Source: Candidatus Calescibacterium sp.
Lineage (GTDB): Bacteria; DRYD01
Direction: 5' to 3'
DNA length: 64,000 nt
Assembly: GCA_025059235.1 (NCBI GenBank)
Contig: JANXCV010000002.1
Location: 62,001-126,000 of the forward strand
In this document: piece by piece, positions 1 through 8,315 of the stretch
Numbering within the stretch: position 1 is the first letter of the stretch
Layout of the letters: every line of letters begins with the position of its first letter
Program-made: the position numbers and the translations under genes
Notes under the pieces: model-generated
Database searches by the model: none
Told to the model about the DNA's origin: nothing
What the model saw: only the letters and a program-made list of their open reading frames with translations

Positions 1-780
1 CATTCCTTGGGGATTAGAAAGTATTGTATTTAATTGATTTGCAGGCATTGTGTTCAGGGTATTTATAAATCCCGCTTGGTTTGAAGGGATTGTATTATTT
101 GAGAGTTGGTTTACGCTACTGAATCCTTGATTCATTCCCTGGATTAATGGGGCTGATATAATTTGTACGTTTGGATTGGCTGATGTAATGTTTGTATCTG
201 TTGTGTTTATTATGTTGTTTTGTTGAGATATAGAAGTTTGTTGGGGTATTGTTGGTGGGGGTGAGTTATCAGGTGGTAATATTTCCGATTCTTGTAATTT
301 CTTAAGAAAATCTTCTTTGGTTTCTTTTTGAGATATAGTTTGGGGGGTATCGTTTTTGTTGGCTATTGCACTAGCTGAAAAGTTTACTTTTTCATTGCTT
401 ACTTGAACCGCTATTTTGTATTTTTTTTGGGTCTCTTCTAAAAGTTCTAGATTGCCTTCATTCATATATTTAACTATTAGGTCTACTAGTCTTTTTCTTT
501 CCATTCTCAACTGATCTAAGTCAAGATTTTCTATTTGTTTTTTGTATTCTTCCAAGTTTGTTTCGAGTTTTAATTGATTGGGTTTGTTTTCGTTTTGTTT
601 TATGGATTTGTTGATGAGTTTTTCAAAGGGGTCTGAAGGGGAGTTTATCTGTTGTTTTGAGGAGTGTGTGGGAGTATTTGGCTGAATTCCTGGTGGTGTT
701 AACTGCGGAATGTTTTGTACAGTATTTGATGGATTTGATTGAAATATTGGTGCATTGTTATTGGGATTGAAGTTAATCAT
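1..780 (-). CDS. N/Q/P-rich low-complexity protein, N-terminal 260 codons (C-terminus beyond window)
   Basis: An open reading frame runs from an ATG at 780 off the left edge without a stop. The start is set by a strong GGGAGGG ribosome site six bases upstream. The product begins MINFNPNNNAPIFQ and is rich in Asn, Gln, Pro and Ser at both ends, with a charged helical stretch near residues 60-120 (ENLDLDQLRMERKRLVDLI) that may form a coiled coil. There is no signal peptide or membrane segment in the visible part and I recognise no family. Composition resembles flagellar hook-length-control or secreted adaptor proteins, but that is only a resemblance. It is transcribed divergently from fabD; its upstream A/T-rich element shares 18 identical bases with the one before the gene at 18883. 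Confidence 0.75.
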   Translation of the reverse strand, partial: MINFNPNNNAPIFQSNPSNTVQNIPQLTPPGIQPNTPTHSSKQQINSPSDPFEKLINKSIKQNENKPNQLKLETNLEEYKKQIENLDLDQLRMERKRLVDLIVKYMNEGNLELLEETQKKYKIAVQVSNEKVNFSASAIANKNDTPQTISQKETKEDFLKKLQESEILPPDNSPPPTIPQQTSISQQNNIINTTDTNITSANPNVQIISAPLIQGMNQGFSSVNQLSNNTIPSNQAGFINTLNTMPANQLNTILSNPQGM

Positions 781-838
781 TTTTTACCCTCCCTATGTGT
801 TTCCTTAATTTATACTCTTCCTGTTGAATTTTAATTTT

Positions 839-867
839 TTTTTAAAAAAGTATTAAAAATCTGTTAA
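839..867 (-). promoter_or_regulatory. Putative promoter with A/T-tract spacer for the N/Q/P-rich gene
   Basis: On the minus strand TTAACA (862-867) is followed after 17 bases by TAAAAA (839-844). The segment from spacer into -10 contains TTTTTAATACTTTTTTAA, identical to 18830-18847 in front of the 120-aa gene. The -35 is a fair match to sigma70, the -10 a poor one. The leader to the start codon is about 55 bases. Function inferred from position and similarity. Confidence 0.35.
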
Positions 868-942
868 ATATTCTTCTCATAGAGGGTAGTTTAGGGATCT
901 TAAAAAATTTTATATTAACTGATCTTGCTGGGAGGTAGAAAG

Positions 943-1908
943 ATGTTGGAGTTAGCTTCCAAAGTGGAAAAACTCAAGAGTATTATACGTGATCAGAAGG
1001 TTGGTATACTTTTCCCCGGTCAAGCTAGTCAGTATAAATCAATGGGAACTGATTGGTATAACTCCTCCAAAAAATTTAAAGAAATATTCGATTACATAAA
1101 TAGCAAGATAATTTCAGATTATAGGGAGTTTTTGGATTCTGATCTTTTTGGGATTCTTGAGGATGAACAAAAGATCAACGTAACCTTGTACAGTCAGATA
1201 TCTATTTTTTCCGTTTCCGTAGCTTGTTATGAGGCTATGAAAGAAACTTTAGAACAGGTATATCATGTTCTAGCTGGTCATAGTCTAGGTGAATATTCTG
1301 CTCTGGTCTGTTCCGAGTGTATCTCTATCGATGATGGTATAGATCTTGTAGTCAAAAGGGGTTACTATATGCATAACTATTCTAAGGATGGAACTATGTT
1401 TGCTGTTATTTATTCTTTTGATAGTGATTCTATTTTGTTGATCGAAAGGTTAGTTTCTCAGTATAATTCGGTTGTTGCGAATTATAACTCTTACAGCCAA
1501 TTGATAATTTCGTGTTCTCTAGAAGTTGTGGAAGATCTGAAGGGCATTGTTAAGAAGGAATTTCCAGGTGCTAAGATAATTCCGCTGAGAGTTTCTGGGG
1601 GGTTTCATAGTTATCTTGTTAACCAAGCGAATGAAATGTTAAAAAACGAAATTGAAAAGGTAGTTTTTAAAAAACCAAGAATACCAATTTACATAAGTTC
1701 TGAAAGGGTTGATGACCCAGTTACTATAAAAGAATTAATGAAGGAGCAGATGATTAAGCCAGTAAATTGGATCAGAACTATAGAAAATATCTCAAAAGAA
1801 TGCTCTGTAATGATAGAGATTTTGCCAAATAGAGTTTTGACCAATCTATGTAGGAAAGGATTCCCTTCAAATATAGCAAGCATTTCATATAGCCTGGAAG
1901 ATATATAG
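943..1908 (+). CDS. fabD: Malonyl-CoA--ACP transacylase (FabD family)
   Basis: Transfers malonyl from CoA to acyl carrier protein for type II fatty acid synthesis in the cytoplasm. The protein has the FabD landmarks in order: LFPGQASQYKSMG near the N-terminus, the nucleophile elbow GHSLGEYSAL, an Arg in KRGYYMH, and GGFHS (usual GPFHS) carrying the catalytic His. About 321 residues is normal for the family. An upstream in-frame TTG exists at 925, but GGGAGG at 930-936 correctly spaces the ATG at 943, so that start was chosen. The stop overlaps the GTG start of mutS2 (TAGTG), so the two are probably co-translated. No other fab genes are in the window. A polyketide-type acyltransferase is possible but less likely for a single small domain. 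Confidence 0.88.
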   Translation: MLELASKVEKLKSIIRDQKVGILFPGQASQYKSMGTDWYNSSKKFKEIFDYINSKIISDYREFLDSDLFGILEDEQKINVTLYSQISIFSVSVACYEAMKETLEQVYHVLAGHSLGEYSALVCSECISIDDGIDLVVKRGYYMHNYSKDGTMFAVIYSFDSDSILLIERLVSQYNSVVANYNSYSQLIISCSLEVVEDLKGIVKKEFPGAKIIPLRVSGGFHSYLVNQANEMLKNEIEKVVFKKPRIPIYISSERVDDPVTIKELMKEQMIKPVNWIRTIENISKECSVMIEILPNRVLTNLCRKGFPSNIASISYSLEDI

Positions 1909-3932
1909 TGCATAGATTACGAGAATTACAAACTATCAAAAATGTAATTCTTAGCAGGATCGGTTCATTAGGAAGGGTCGCTTTTGATTATATCTTTTCT
2001 AAGCTTGAGAACCAGCAAAAAGTAGAAAGATTATCGGAAATCTCTTTTCAGTACTATCTAGTCCTGCAGGATAAAACTTTTGTTAATAGGGTTTATACTA
2101 GGTTTAATGATGATATCGTTACCGATCTATTTTCGATTAATTTAGTGGATTCGAATGATTTTTATAAGATTTCTTATGAAATAAAGCCAAAGTATTCTGT
2201 TTTTGATAGTAGATCGATTCTAGCATTAGCCGAGTTCATACAAAAATTTGTTAACTTTAAAAAAAGTTTTATCGATTTTGCGAAGGATAGAGAGGATTTA
2301 AAGGAGATAAGAAATTTCATTAATTCGACTTCTAATTTCAAAGATCTGTTGAATACTATTTTTTACTTTATAGACAGAAGAGGAAATATTAAGGACGATG
2401 CTACACCTGAATTGAAAAAAATTAGGCAAGAGATTTATAGTTTAACAAAATACATTCCTGCAAAACTTGGTGAGTTTATCAGGCAACACTCTAGGTATCT
2501 GATTTCACATGAGGTCAGCTACAGAAATGGTAGGTTTGTTGTCCTTTTGAATTCTCAGTATGTTTCTAATTTTGAGGGGATAGTACAGGATTATTCATGG
2601 ACTCACAGAACCGCATTTTTTGAACCAGAGTTTATTATAAACCTAAATAACCGTTTGACTGTTCTTCAATCCCTTGAAAATATTGAAGTTCAGAAAGTGA
2701 TCAATCATATATTTAGTAGCATAATTGAGAAAATGGATGAATTATCTCTTGTTTTCAAAGTCTGTTCTTTTCTAGAGTTTTTTAATTGCTATTTTACTAT
2801 TTCTCCGTATTTTTGTAAGCCTGAGTGTACATCTAGAAGCCTGGAGATTGTTGGTCTGATTAATCCATTGATTAAGAATTGTGTACCTATAGATATTAGT
2901 TTTGAGGATGCTTTAATGATAGTAGGTCCTAATAATGGTGGTAAGAGTGTTGCTTTGAAATCTTTGGCTTTGTGTATTTTGTTTTCTAACGTGGGTTTAC
3001 CTGTTTTTGCTAAGTTTGCGAATATTCCTTTTTTGAGGGTTTTTTATGATGTTCCTGATCCTCAGGATATAAGTCAAGGGATCAGTACTTTTTATGGACA
3101 TGTGAAGTACTGGAGATCTATTTTGGATGTTGTTGATGAAAATAGTATTGTTATAATGGATGAGCCTGCTTCGGGTACAGATCCTAAAGAGGCAGCACCA
3201 ATAACCATAGCAATAGTTGAATACTTTATTTCTAAACGCTCAAAAGTTGTCTTTACAACACACTATTCAGAAGTAAAAAATTACTTTTATGGAAAAATAA
3301 AGGTTGCTTCTGTTAGTTTTGACTTTATAAACAATAAAAGTGACTATAGGTTGATCTATGACATCATGCTTCCTTCTTTACCCTTGAATCTGCTCCACGA
3401 ATTTCCAGAAAACATAAGAAATAGAATCAGCCGAATAAAAGAAATAATTTCTACCTCCGAAAATGAAAAAATTCAACAAATTTTTGAAAATGTCTTTAAA
3501 ATTGAACAAGAGATAAGAGAAAAGGAAAAGTTAATAAAAGAGAAATTGGAAGAAATAGAAAAGTTGAAACAAAAGATAAGGGAAAAGGTTAGAAATGAGG
3601 TAATTCAAAAGCTTTATATTAATTATTCAAAACAAATAGAACTTCTTATTCAGGGATGGGAAAAAGAGTTGGAAAAACTAAAAAATAAGCAAGATATACA
3701 AAAAATGGAAAGAAAAGTAAAAGCCATCAAAAATTTTGATCTGAATGATTACATGTATTCGATGGAAGAATTCGAAGATAAAATTTCTGTCGGTTTAAAT
3801 GATTTTGTAAAAATAAATATATTCGATGAAATTGGCAAGATTGTGCAGATCAAGGGAGATAAAGTAACTGTAGACGTTAACGGAAAAAAGTACACAGTCA
3901 GTATAAACGAAATAAAAAAAATAACGATATAG
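1908..3932 (+). CDS. mutS2: MutS2-type ATPase lacking the C-terminal Smr domain
   Basis: MutS2 proteins are DNA- or ribosome-binding ABC-type ATPases; B. subtilis MutS2 rescues collided ribosomes and others limit recombination. Walker A is GPNNGGKS (residues 340-347; usually GPNTGGKT), a signature-like STFYGHVKYW follows near 393, Walker B is IVIMDEPASGTD near 414, and the His switch is FTTHYSE. A long charged coiled coil lies around 515-610, and the chain ends with a KOW-like stretch GKIVQIKGDKVTVDV. Family members usually run to about 770-790 residues with a C-terminal Smr nuclease; this one stops at 674 and nothing Smr-like follows. Start is GTG overlapping fabD's stop. The downstream DNA is decayed, so the Smr end may have been lost by deletion, though Smr-less homologues are also plausible. 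Confidence 0.88.
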   Translation: MHRLRELQTIKNVILSRIGSLGRVAFDYIFSKLENQQKVERLSEISFQYYLVLQDKTFVNRVYTRFNDDIVTDLFSINLVDSNDFYKISYEIKPKYSVFDSRSILALAEFIQKFVNFKKSFIDFAKDREDLKEIRNFINSTSNFKDLLNTIFYFIDRRGNIKDDATPELKKIRQEIYSLTKYIPAKLGEFIRQHSRYLISHEVSYRNGRFVVLLNSQYVSNFEGIVQDYSWTHRTAFFEPEFIINLNNRLTVLQSLENIEVQKVINHIFSSIIEKMDELSLVFKVCSFLEFFNCYFTISPYFCKPECTSRSLEIVGLINPLIKNCVPIDISFEDALMIVGPNNGGKSVALKSLALCILFSNVGLPVFAKFANIPFLRVFYDVPDPQDISQGISTFYGHVKYWRSILDVVDENSIVIMDEPASGTDPKEAAPITIAIVEYFISKRSKVVFTTHYSEVKNYFYGKIKVASVSFDFINNKSDYRLIYDIMLPSLPLNLLHEFPENIRNRISRIKEIISTSENEKIQQIFENVFKIEQEIREKEKLIKEKLEEIEKLKQKIREKVRNEVIQKLYINYSKQIELLIQGWEKELEKLKNKQDIQKMERKVKAIKNFDLNDYMYSMEEFEDKISVGLNDFVKINIFDEIGKIVQIKGDKVTVDVNGKKYTVSINEIKKITI

Positions 3933-4013
3933 ATAAAAGCTATGTTTTACTATATCTTCATTAAGACTATACCATTCAAGGTAGACAGTGAAAGTAGAAA
4001 GGTTTAAGCCTAA

Positions 4014-4941
4014 GTATCTGAGGGATCTACTATTATCGATGCCGAAAAACTGGAAGTCGGAACATACCAAGGTCAACAACAAAACAATAATTTTTATTCG
4101 AAAAGATTCAAATTTATCAAGGAACTCAAAAAGTTGCAATCCTTGCCGATAATAACCTATATATAAATCCATTGAATGAAAATTTTTCTTCCATTCAGCC
4201 AATTAATTTACTAGATGTTGTTATGTATGGGGAAATAAAAACAATTCTTACAGGGAGTACAAATAGCACACATAGTGCAAATTGTTATGATACAGTTTGT
4301 ATAGTTTTTAATTATAATAAAGAATCGTATACTTTTGTTTTTAATCAAGAATTATCAGATCTCAATCTAATAGTTTTAGGAGTTTCTGGAGGAGTGATAT
4401 ATAGAGGTTCAATAGAATTGAAATCATATGATGATGTTATAAGCTTTATACAGAGATTACAGAGTAATCAAAATCAATTGGGTATTAGTCTAAGCTCTAA
4501 TAACGAAGGGTCTAATGATGACTTAAGGGGGGGTATTACTTGTTGGTTTGTATGGTATTATGAATAATAATGATCAATATTTCGGTTTAAGTAATATCGA
4601 TCAATACTATAATAAAATAGTCGAACATATAAAGGAATCAAGGGATCAGTTAGAAGAGGAGAAGAAAAAAAGAGGAAAGAGGAAATCAAGATAAACAAAA
4701 TACTGATATAAAATTGAATGGTATGATAGTTGTGGGCAAAGATTTGAGAGGAGTAGGAGGACAGGGAAACAGGTTATGGTTCTCTGGAATGGTACTGGCA
4801 AAAGGTAATGTGATGGTAAAAGGTACAAAAGAAGTAGATTTCTTTTTTGACCCAACTATAGTAGATATGGATTTTCTCCAAGGAGCAACGACACTATACG
4901 TTCCTCAAGCATATAAAATATATGATAAGTTAGAAAGATAA
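4014..4941 (+). pseudogene. Frameshifted adhesin/PilX-like gene remnant
   Basis: Three coding-like stretches in different frames follow one another. The first reads EGSTIIDAEKLEVGTYQGQ (from 4020), shifts frame near 4105 and continues as QKVAILADNNLYINPLNE to a stop at 4567. The second starts at the ATG at 4560 (MNNNDQYFGLSNIDQYY, 44 codons to 4694). Reading through an A-run near 4665 in another frame continues smoothly into DIKLNGMIVVGKDLRG and NRLWFSGMVLAKGNVMVKG, ending at 4941. The alternating hydrophobic/Gly pattern of that last part resembles the beta-helix-like C-terminal region of PilX-type or polymer-forming surface proteins. One or two genes broken by indels is the simplest reading. 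The family guess is weak; the coding character is clear. Confidence 0.55.
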
Positions 4942-6069
4942 AATAGGCATAAATAAGACTTATTATGTAAGCTTCAAGCACTATTCTAAAAATTTGCCGT
5001 TAATAGGAAAGATTAAAAGCTAGAGTACGTAGATGGATAGACTAAAAGTAAGCAAATATTGATCTAATCTTAGTTAATGAAGATTGTTTTCTCTAATGAT
5101 ACTAATAGGATTAGCATAAGTATTTCATACATATACTTGTTGATCAGGATAATCTAGAATCCTAGGAATACGTAAATTATCAAATACATTCAAAGTATTT
5201 CCAATAGTTACAACGATAATGATAATAGTATTGAGGCTAGATTATGACGATAGCAAATTATGGCATTACCTTGGATCAACATTTTTGACGGTAGAGGTAA
5301 AGCTGTTTCGTCGCAGGAAATAAACATTATGAAGGGAGTTATTCAAAGAAGCTAGATTAAATGTGTTGCTAGAGCAAGTTAGAATGATAAAAATTGATAT
5401 TTGCTGATCTTAAAGTAGAGAAGAAAGAAGAGAATAGGATTGAAGCTAAAGGAAAATAGTATTTTTGATATCAATTTTGCTAGAGATAGTATAGTGGTTA
5501 TCGATATATGATTTGGGTTAGTCAGTAGTTCTGCTATTTTCCAAAATCTGGGGGTTGTATTAAAAGTTATTCTTAATTGTACCGAGATTTTATATTAGTG
5601 CATTAACGCTTCAACTAGTGTTAATTTCTTGGATATGTTTACTAAAAGTGCATTGCCTTATGACAGCATTGTGAAGATGCTTATACAATGACAATAGTTC
5701 AGTTTGGTAAAATAGGAATAGTTGATGGTACTTAAAATGCATAGTGGGAAACTGCTTCGAATAGCAACACTCAAGATAGTGGAAGGAAAAATAATGTCAG
5801 ATAATTTATCATTGAGGAAAGGATTCTTTAGATTAGTACAAGTTAGCACGAAGAAATAAGGGAAAGAAATTATTTTTATGTTGAAAAAACTCGTATGTAT
5901 ATTCAGTAAGTCTTTGTTCATAGATACTATTGGGTATGCTTTTGAATCAGGGAGTTGTTCAATGGTTTTTCGCCGGAAAACAACCTGAGCTGGTAAAATT
6001 TGTAGCAATATCACCGGGATTCCCCTGTTGTATTTTCTCTTGAATCTAAAAACATAGGTGTACTAATCT
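4942..6069 (+). other. Decayed, gene-free stretch with scattered + strand coding relics
   Basis: No intact gene. Short coding-like pieces remain on the + strand, for example MALPWINIFDGRGKAVSS near 5262, NFLDMFTKSALPYDSIV near 5626 and DNLSLRKGFFRLVQVS near 5800, separated by stops and frame changes. The longest uninterrupted frame is a minus-strand ORF at 5658-6014, which looks like the antisense shadow of these relics. I see no RNA gene, terminator or mobile-element end. Confidence 0.45.
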
Positions 6070-6402
6070 AGAACTTTCTATGAGAAAAACAACGATAGGC
6101 AGTTCTATCCATCTAAATTGCAATGAATTCTTTACTCTTTTGGTATTGAGTATGCGAAACCTGAAGAGCTTTTATTTCAGAGCGTTTTTCTTACCATACT
6201 TGAAATAAAACTCTATCTAAATTATCTAAATTCGGGGATAGATTCTACAAACTTAGCTTTTATAGAATAAAAATTTTTCCTACAATTTATCGATATCTTC
6301 TATAACCCAGATTTTGATTTTTTAGCTGATTTTTTGACTGTTCTGGATTGGAACACATATAGATCGATGAAGGAAGATAAACTAAAGGAATACATAATAT
6401 AA
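6070..6402 (+). pseudogene. Relic of a dispersed protein family (copy 1)
   Basis: One frame reads as protein apart from two in-frame stops: RTFYEKNNDRQFYPSKLQ, stop, ILYSFGIEYAKPEELLF and on to NSGIDSTNLAFIE, stop, KFFLQFIDIFYNPDFDFLA, DFLTVLDWNTYRSMKEDK, ending at TAA 6400-6402. The residues TNLAFI..KFF.QF and DFLADF recur on the minus strand near 23.7 kb, so this is a decayed member of a multi-copy family with no intact copy in the window. The domain is unknown to me; the composition (Phe, Tyr, Leu, Asp) suggests a soluble helical protein. Confidence 0.6.
6231..6352 (+). repeat. Dispersed repeat, copy 1 (inverted relative to 23685-23800)
   Basis: The nucleotides here, including ACAAACTTAGCTTTTATA and GATTTTTTAGC, match the reverse complement of 23685-23800 over roughly 100 bases with small gaps. 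The similarity covers the relic coding sequence and keeps its reading direction, which indicates gene duplication and decay rather than an insertion-sequence end. Confidence 0.6.
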
Positions 6403-6438
6403 TATTGCCTAGAAATGGTAGTTTGCATAAATTTTTTA

Positions 6439-6493
6439 GTCTAAGTACTAGCGTCTAAGTACTAGCGTCTAAGAACTAGCGTCTAAGTACTAG
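6439..6493. repeat. 14-bp tandem repeat, about four copies
   Basis: The unit GTCTAAGTACTAGC is repeated at 6439, 6453, 6467 and 6481; the third copy has one change (AAGAAC for AAGTAC) and the last lacks its final base. There are no spacers, so it is not a CRISPR array. It lies just downstream of the copy 1 relic, in non-coding DNA. Confidence 0.9.
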
Positions 6494-7111
6494 AATAATC
6501 TTTCTATTAGCAATCCTAAAAGATAACAGTCCTGAATGAAAATTTTGATTATCAAAATACGGAAAGCTTTCTATTTGTACATCAAGAATGATAAAGCTTA
6601 TGTCAATACATGATTATACTTCATTGATTCTTCAAAGGATTGCAGATAATAATGGTAAATAACAGTTGGATAATATGCTAACAGCATACTATCCTCCAAA
6701 TAACCCAAACAGTTTTGGATCTAAACTAATTCCTAACCCAGTATAATCCCATTAATAGATTACAAGATTTTCGAAGAGGAAAAGTTAGAGTGACACATAA
6801 AAGAAAAGTTCCCACTAGAAATAGAGATTATAGAAGCTAATCTTTGGAAAAAACAAAATACAAAATAAAAAGAAACTCTCTGGGAGTATACAAGATAAAA
6901 GCAGGATTATTTCTTTCCAGTGCACGGATTGGGATCAAGCCATAAATATTTAGTATTTAAAAATCAGGGATAGATAGCTGAGATATTTATAATAAGAGGA
7001 ATATTAACAGAAATGTAGGTGATAAGTCCATACGAGAAAGGTATAGAAATACCTTAAATGTTTTTTCTGATAACGGTTTTTTTCGTGATTTTAGATAAGG
7101 TTATTAGTTTT
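6494..7111 (+). other. Decayed stretch before tRNA-Arg
   Basis: No gene. Coding-like fragments on the + strand include AYYPPNNPNSFGSKLIPNPV (from about 6682) and, after a frame change, YNPINRLQDFRRGKVRV. Stops interrupt every frame. These look like further remains of a degraded + strand gene. Nothing resembling a promoter or terminator for the tRNA stands out. Confidence 0.4.
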
Positions 7112-7185
7112 TGTGCCCGGGGGGACTTGAACCCCCAACCTCAGGATCCGCAATCCTACGCTCTATCCACTTGAGCTACGGGCAC
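7112..7185 (-). tRNA. tRNA-Arg (anticodon GCG)
   Basis: The minus strand folds into a full cloverleaf: acceptor GTGCCCG/CGGGCAC, D arm GCTC...GAGC, anticodon stem TAGGA/TCCTG with loop TTGCGGA, and T arm GGGGGTTCAAGTCCCCC. Discriminator base A; no encoded CCA. The anticodon GCG (complement at 7149-7151) reads CGC/CGU Arg codons; most bacteria use ACG (inosine) for this box. The 5' end overlaps the last 23 bases of hisC on the same strand, so the tRNA must be cut from, or transcribed inside, the hisC message. Confidence 0.93.
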
Positions 7186-8311
7186 ATAATACCTCATACA
7201 AACTCCTCAAAAACACATCATTCTCTTTTCTTCTTGGACTTATCGTTACCCTTATATATGCCCCCATATTCATATCCGAAGCAGGACGAACTATTATACC
7301 CTTTCTTAATAGATCATTATAAACCCTAATATGGTCATCTACCTTTATAGCAATAAAATTAGCAAAGGTAGGTATAAATTCTATACCCATCTCTCTTAGT
7401 CTAGCGTAAATGTAATACTTCTCCTTTATGATTTTTTTTACAGATCTTAATATCTTGTTATAGTTTTCTATTGAGTAAATAACTGCTCGTTGAGCCAGAT
7501 AGTTTACGTTAAAAGGTAATCTTATGTTGTTCAAAGCTCTGATAATATAGGGATTAGAAAATGCCACTCCTACCCTCAAACCAGCTAAAGAAAAAACCTT
7601 TGAAAAAGTTCTCAAAACTATCAAATTTTCATACTTATCCAAAAGTCTAACACCATCGTGATAATCCTGATGATCTACGAATTCAAAATACGCTTCATCT
7701 AGCAAAACAACTATTCTATTCTTTAGGGTATAATCTAATACTTCCAGAAGATCCGTATTGGTAATGATGCTACCTGTGGGGTTATTGGGACTACATATAA
7801 CAACCATTTTTACTTTATATCCTTGTTTTTGCAACGATTCTAAACCTCTTAATATATCGCTAGACGTTATTTCGTAGTTTGGAGGGGATAGGTCATAGCG
7901 TAAATGGTTAGCACCGAAAAGATTAGAATCGATATAGTAGATTGCAAAAGTAGGATGAGGAGTAAAAATAACGTCACCTTTTTTTATCAACACGTGATAA
8001 ATATATCTGATCAGCTCTACTGCACCATTACCAACAACTATATTCTCTCGTCTAACACCATAAAATTGTATTAAACTTTCTAACAAATAGTACATGCTAT
8101 CATCAGGATAATAATATACGTACTTAATATCTTTTTTTAATCTTTCGATAATTTCTTTGTTCAATCCATTTAGATTTTCGTTAGAAGCAAGTTTGATTAT
8201 TTTAACCTTTTTGTTCTCAAATATTTCCCTTTTTATCTCCTCAATTGGTTTTCCGGCTTTATATCTTTCTAGATTATAGGCGAGCTTATCTATATATTCT
8301 TCTATCCACAT
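7163..8311 (-). CDS. hisC: Histidinol-phosphate aminotransferase (HisC-like)
   Basis: PLP-dependent class I/II aminotransferase converting imidazole-acetol phosphate to histidinol phosphate. Family landmarks are LASNENLNGL near the N-terminus, VGNGAVELI, CSPNNPTGS, VLLDEAYFEF, the PLP lysine in RTFSKVFSLAGLRVG and the phosphate-binding Arg near VRVTISPR. About 382 residues is slightly long, and the extra end (LCARSSSG) is encoded by the 5' half of the overlapping tRNA-Arg, with the TAG stop inside the tRNA D arm. It is the last gene of a six-gene minus-strand run and lies 4 bases after the FtsL-like gene. No other his genes are in the window, so a related aminotransferase specificity cannot be excluded. 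Confidence 0.87.
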   Translation of the reverse strand: MWIEEYIDKLAYNLERYKAGKPIEEIKREIFENKKVKIIKLASNENLNGLNKEIIERLKKDIKYVYYYPDDSMYYLLESLIQFYGVRRENIVVGNGAVELIRYIYHVLIKKGDVIFTPHPTFAIYYIDSNLFGANHLRYDLSPPNYEITSSDILRGLESLQKQGYKVKMVVICSPNNPTGSIITNTDLLEVLDYTLKNRIVVLLDEAYFEFVDHQDYHDGVRLLDKYENLIVLRTFSKVFSLAGLRVGVAFSNPYIIRALNNIRLPFNVNYLAQRAVIYSIENYNKILRSVKKIIKEKYYIYARLREMGIEFIPTFANFIAIKVDDHIRVYNDLLRKGIIVRPASDMNMGAYIRVTISPRRKENDVFLRSLYEVLCARSSSG

Positions 8312-8315
8312 AGCC

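Noticed and set aside
4560..4694. Programmed -1 frameshift at the A-run, as in dnaX
   Set aside because: Joining the two frames needs a +1 or -2 change, and no downstream stimulatory hairpin is evident; decay or a read error is simpler.
5658..6014. 118-codon open frame on the minus strand in the decayed region
   Set aside because: The + strand shows protein-like relics in the same place, the minus frame has no ribosome site, and its sequence is a low-information Phe/Ile/Ser shadow.
6439..6493. Possible CRISPR remnant
   Set aside because: The 14-bp units abut with no spacers and there are no cas genes; it is a plain tandem repeat.
7111..7329. 72-codon + strand frame over the tRNA-Arg and hisC 3' end
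   Set aside because: It is the complement of a tRNA and of conserved hisC sequence, with no ribosome site.
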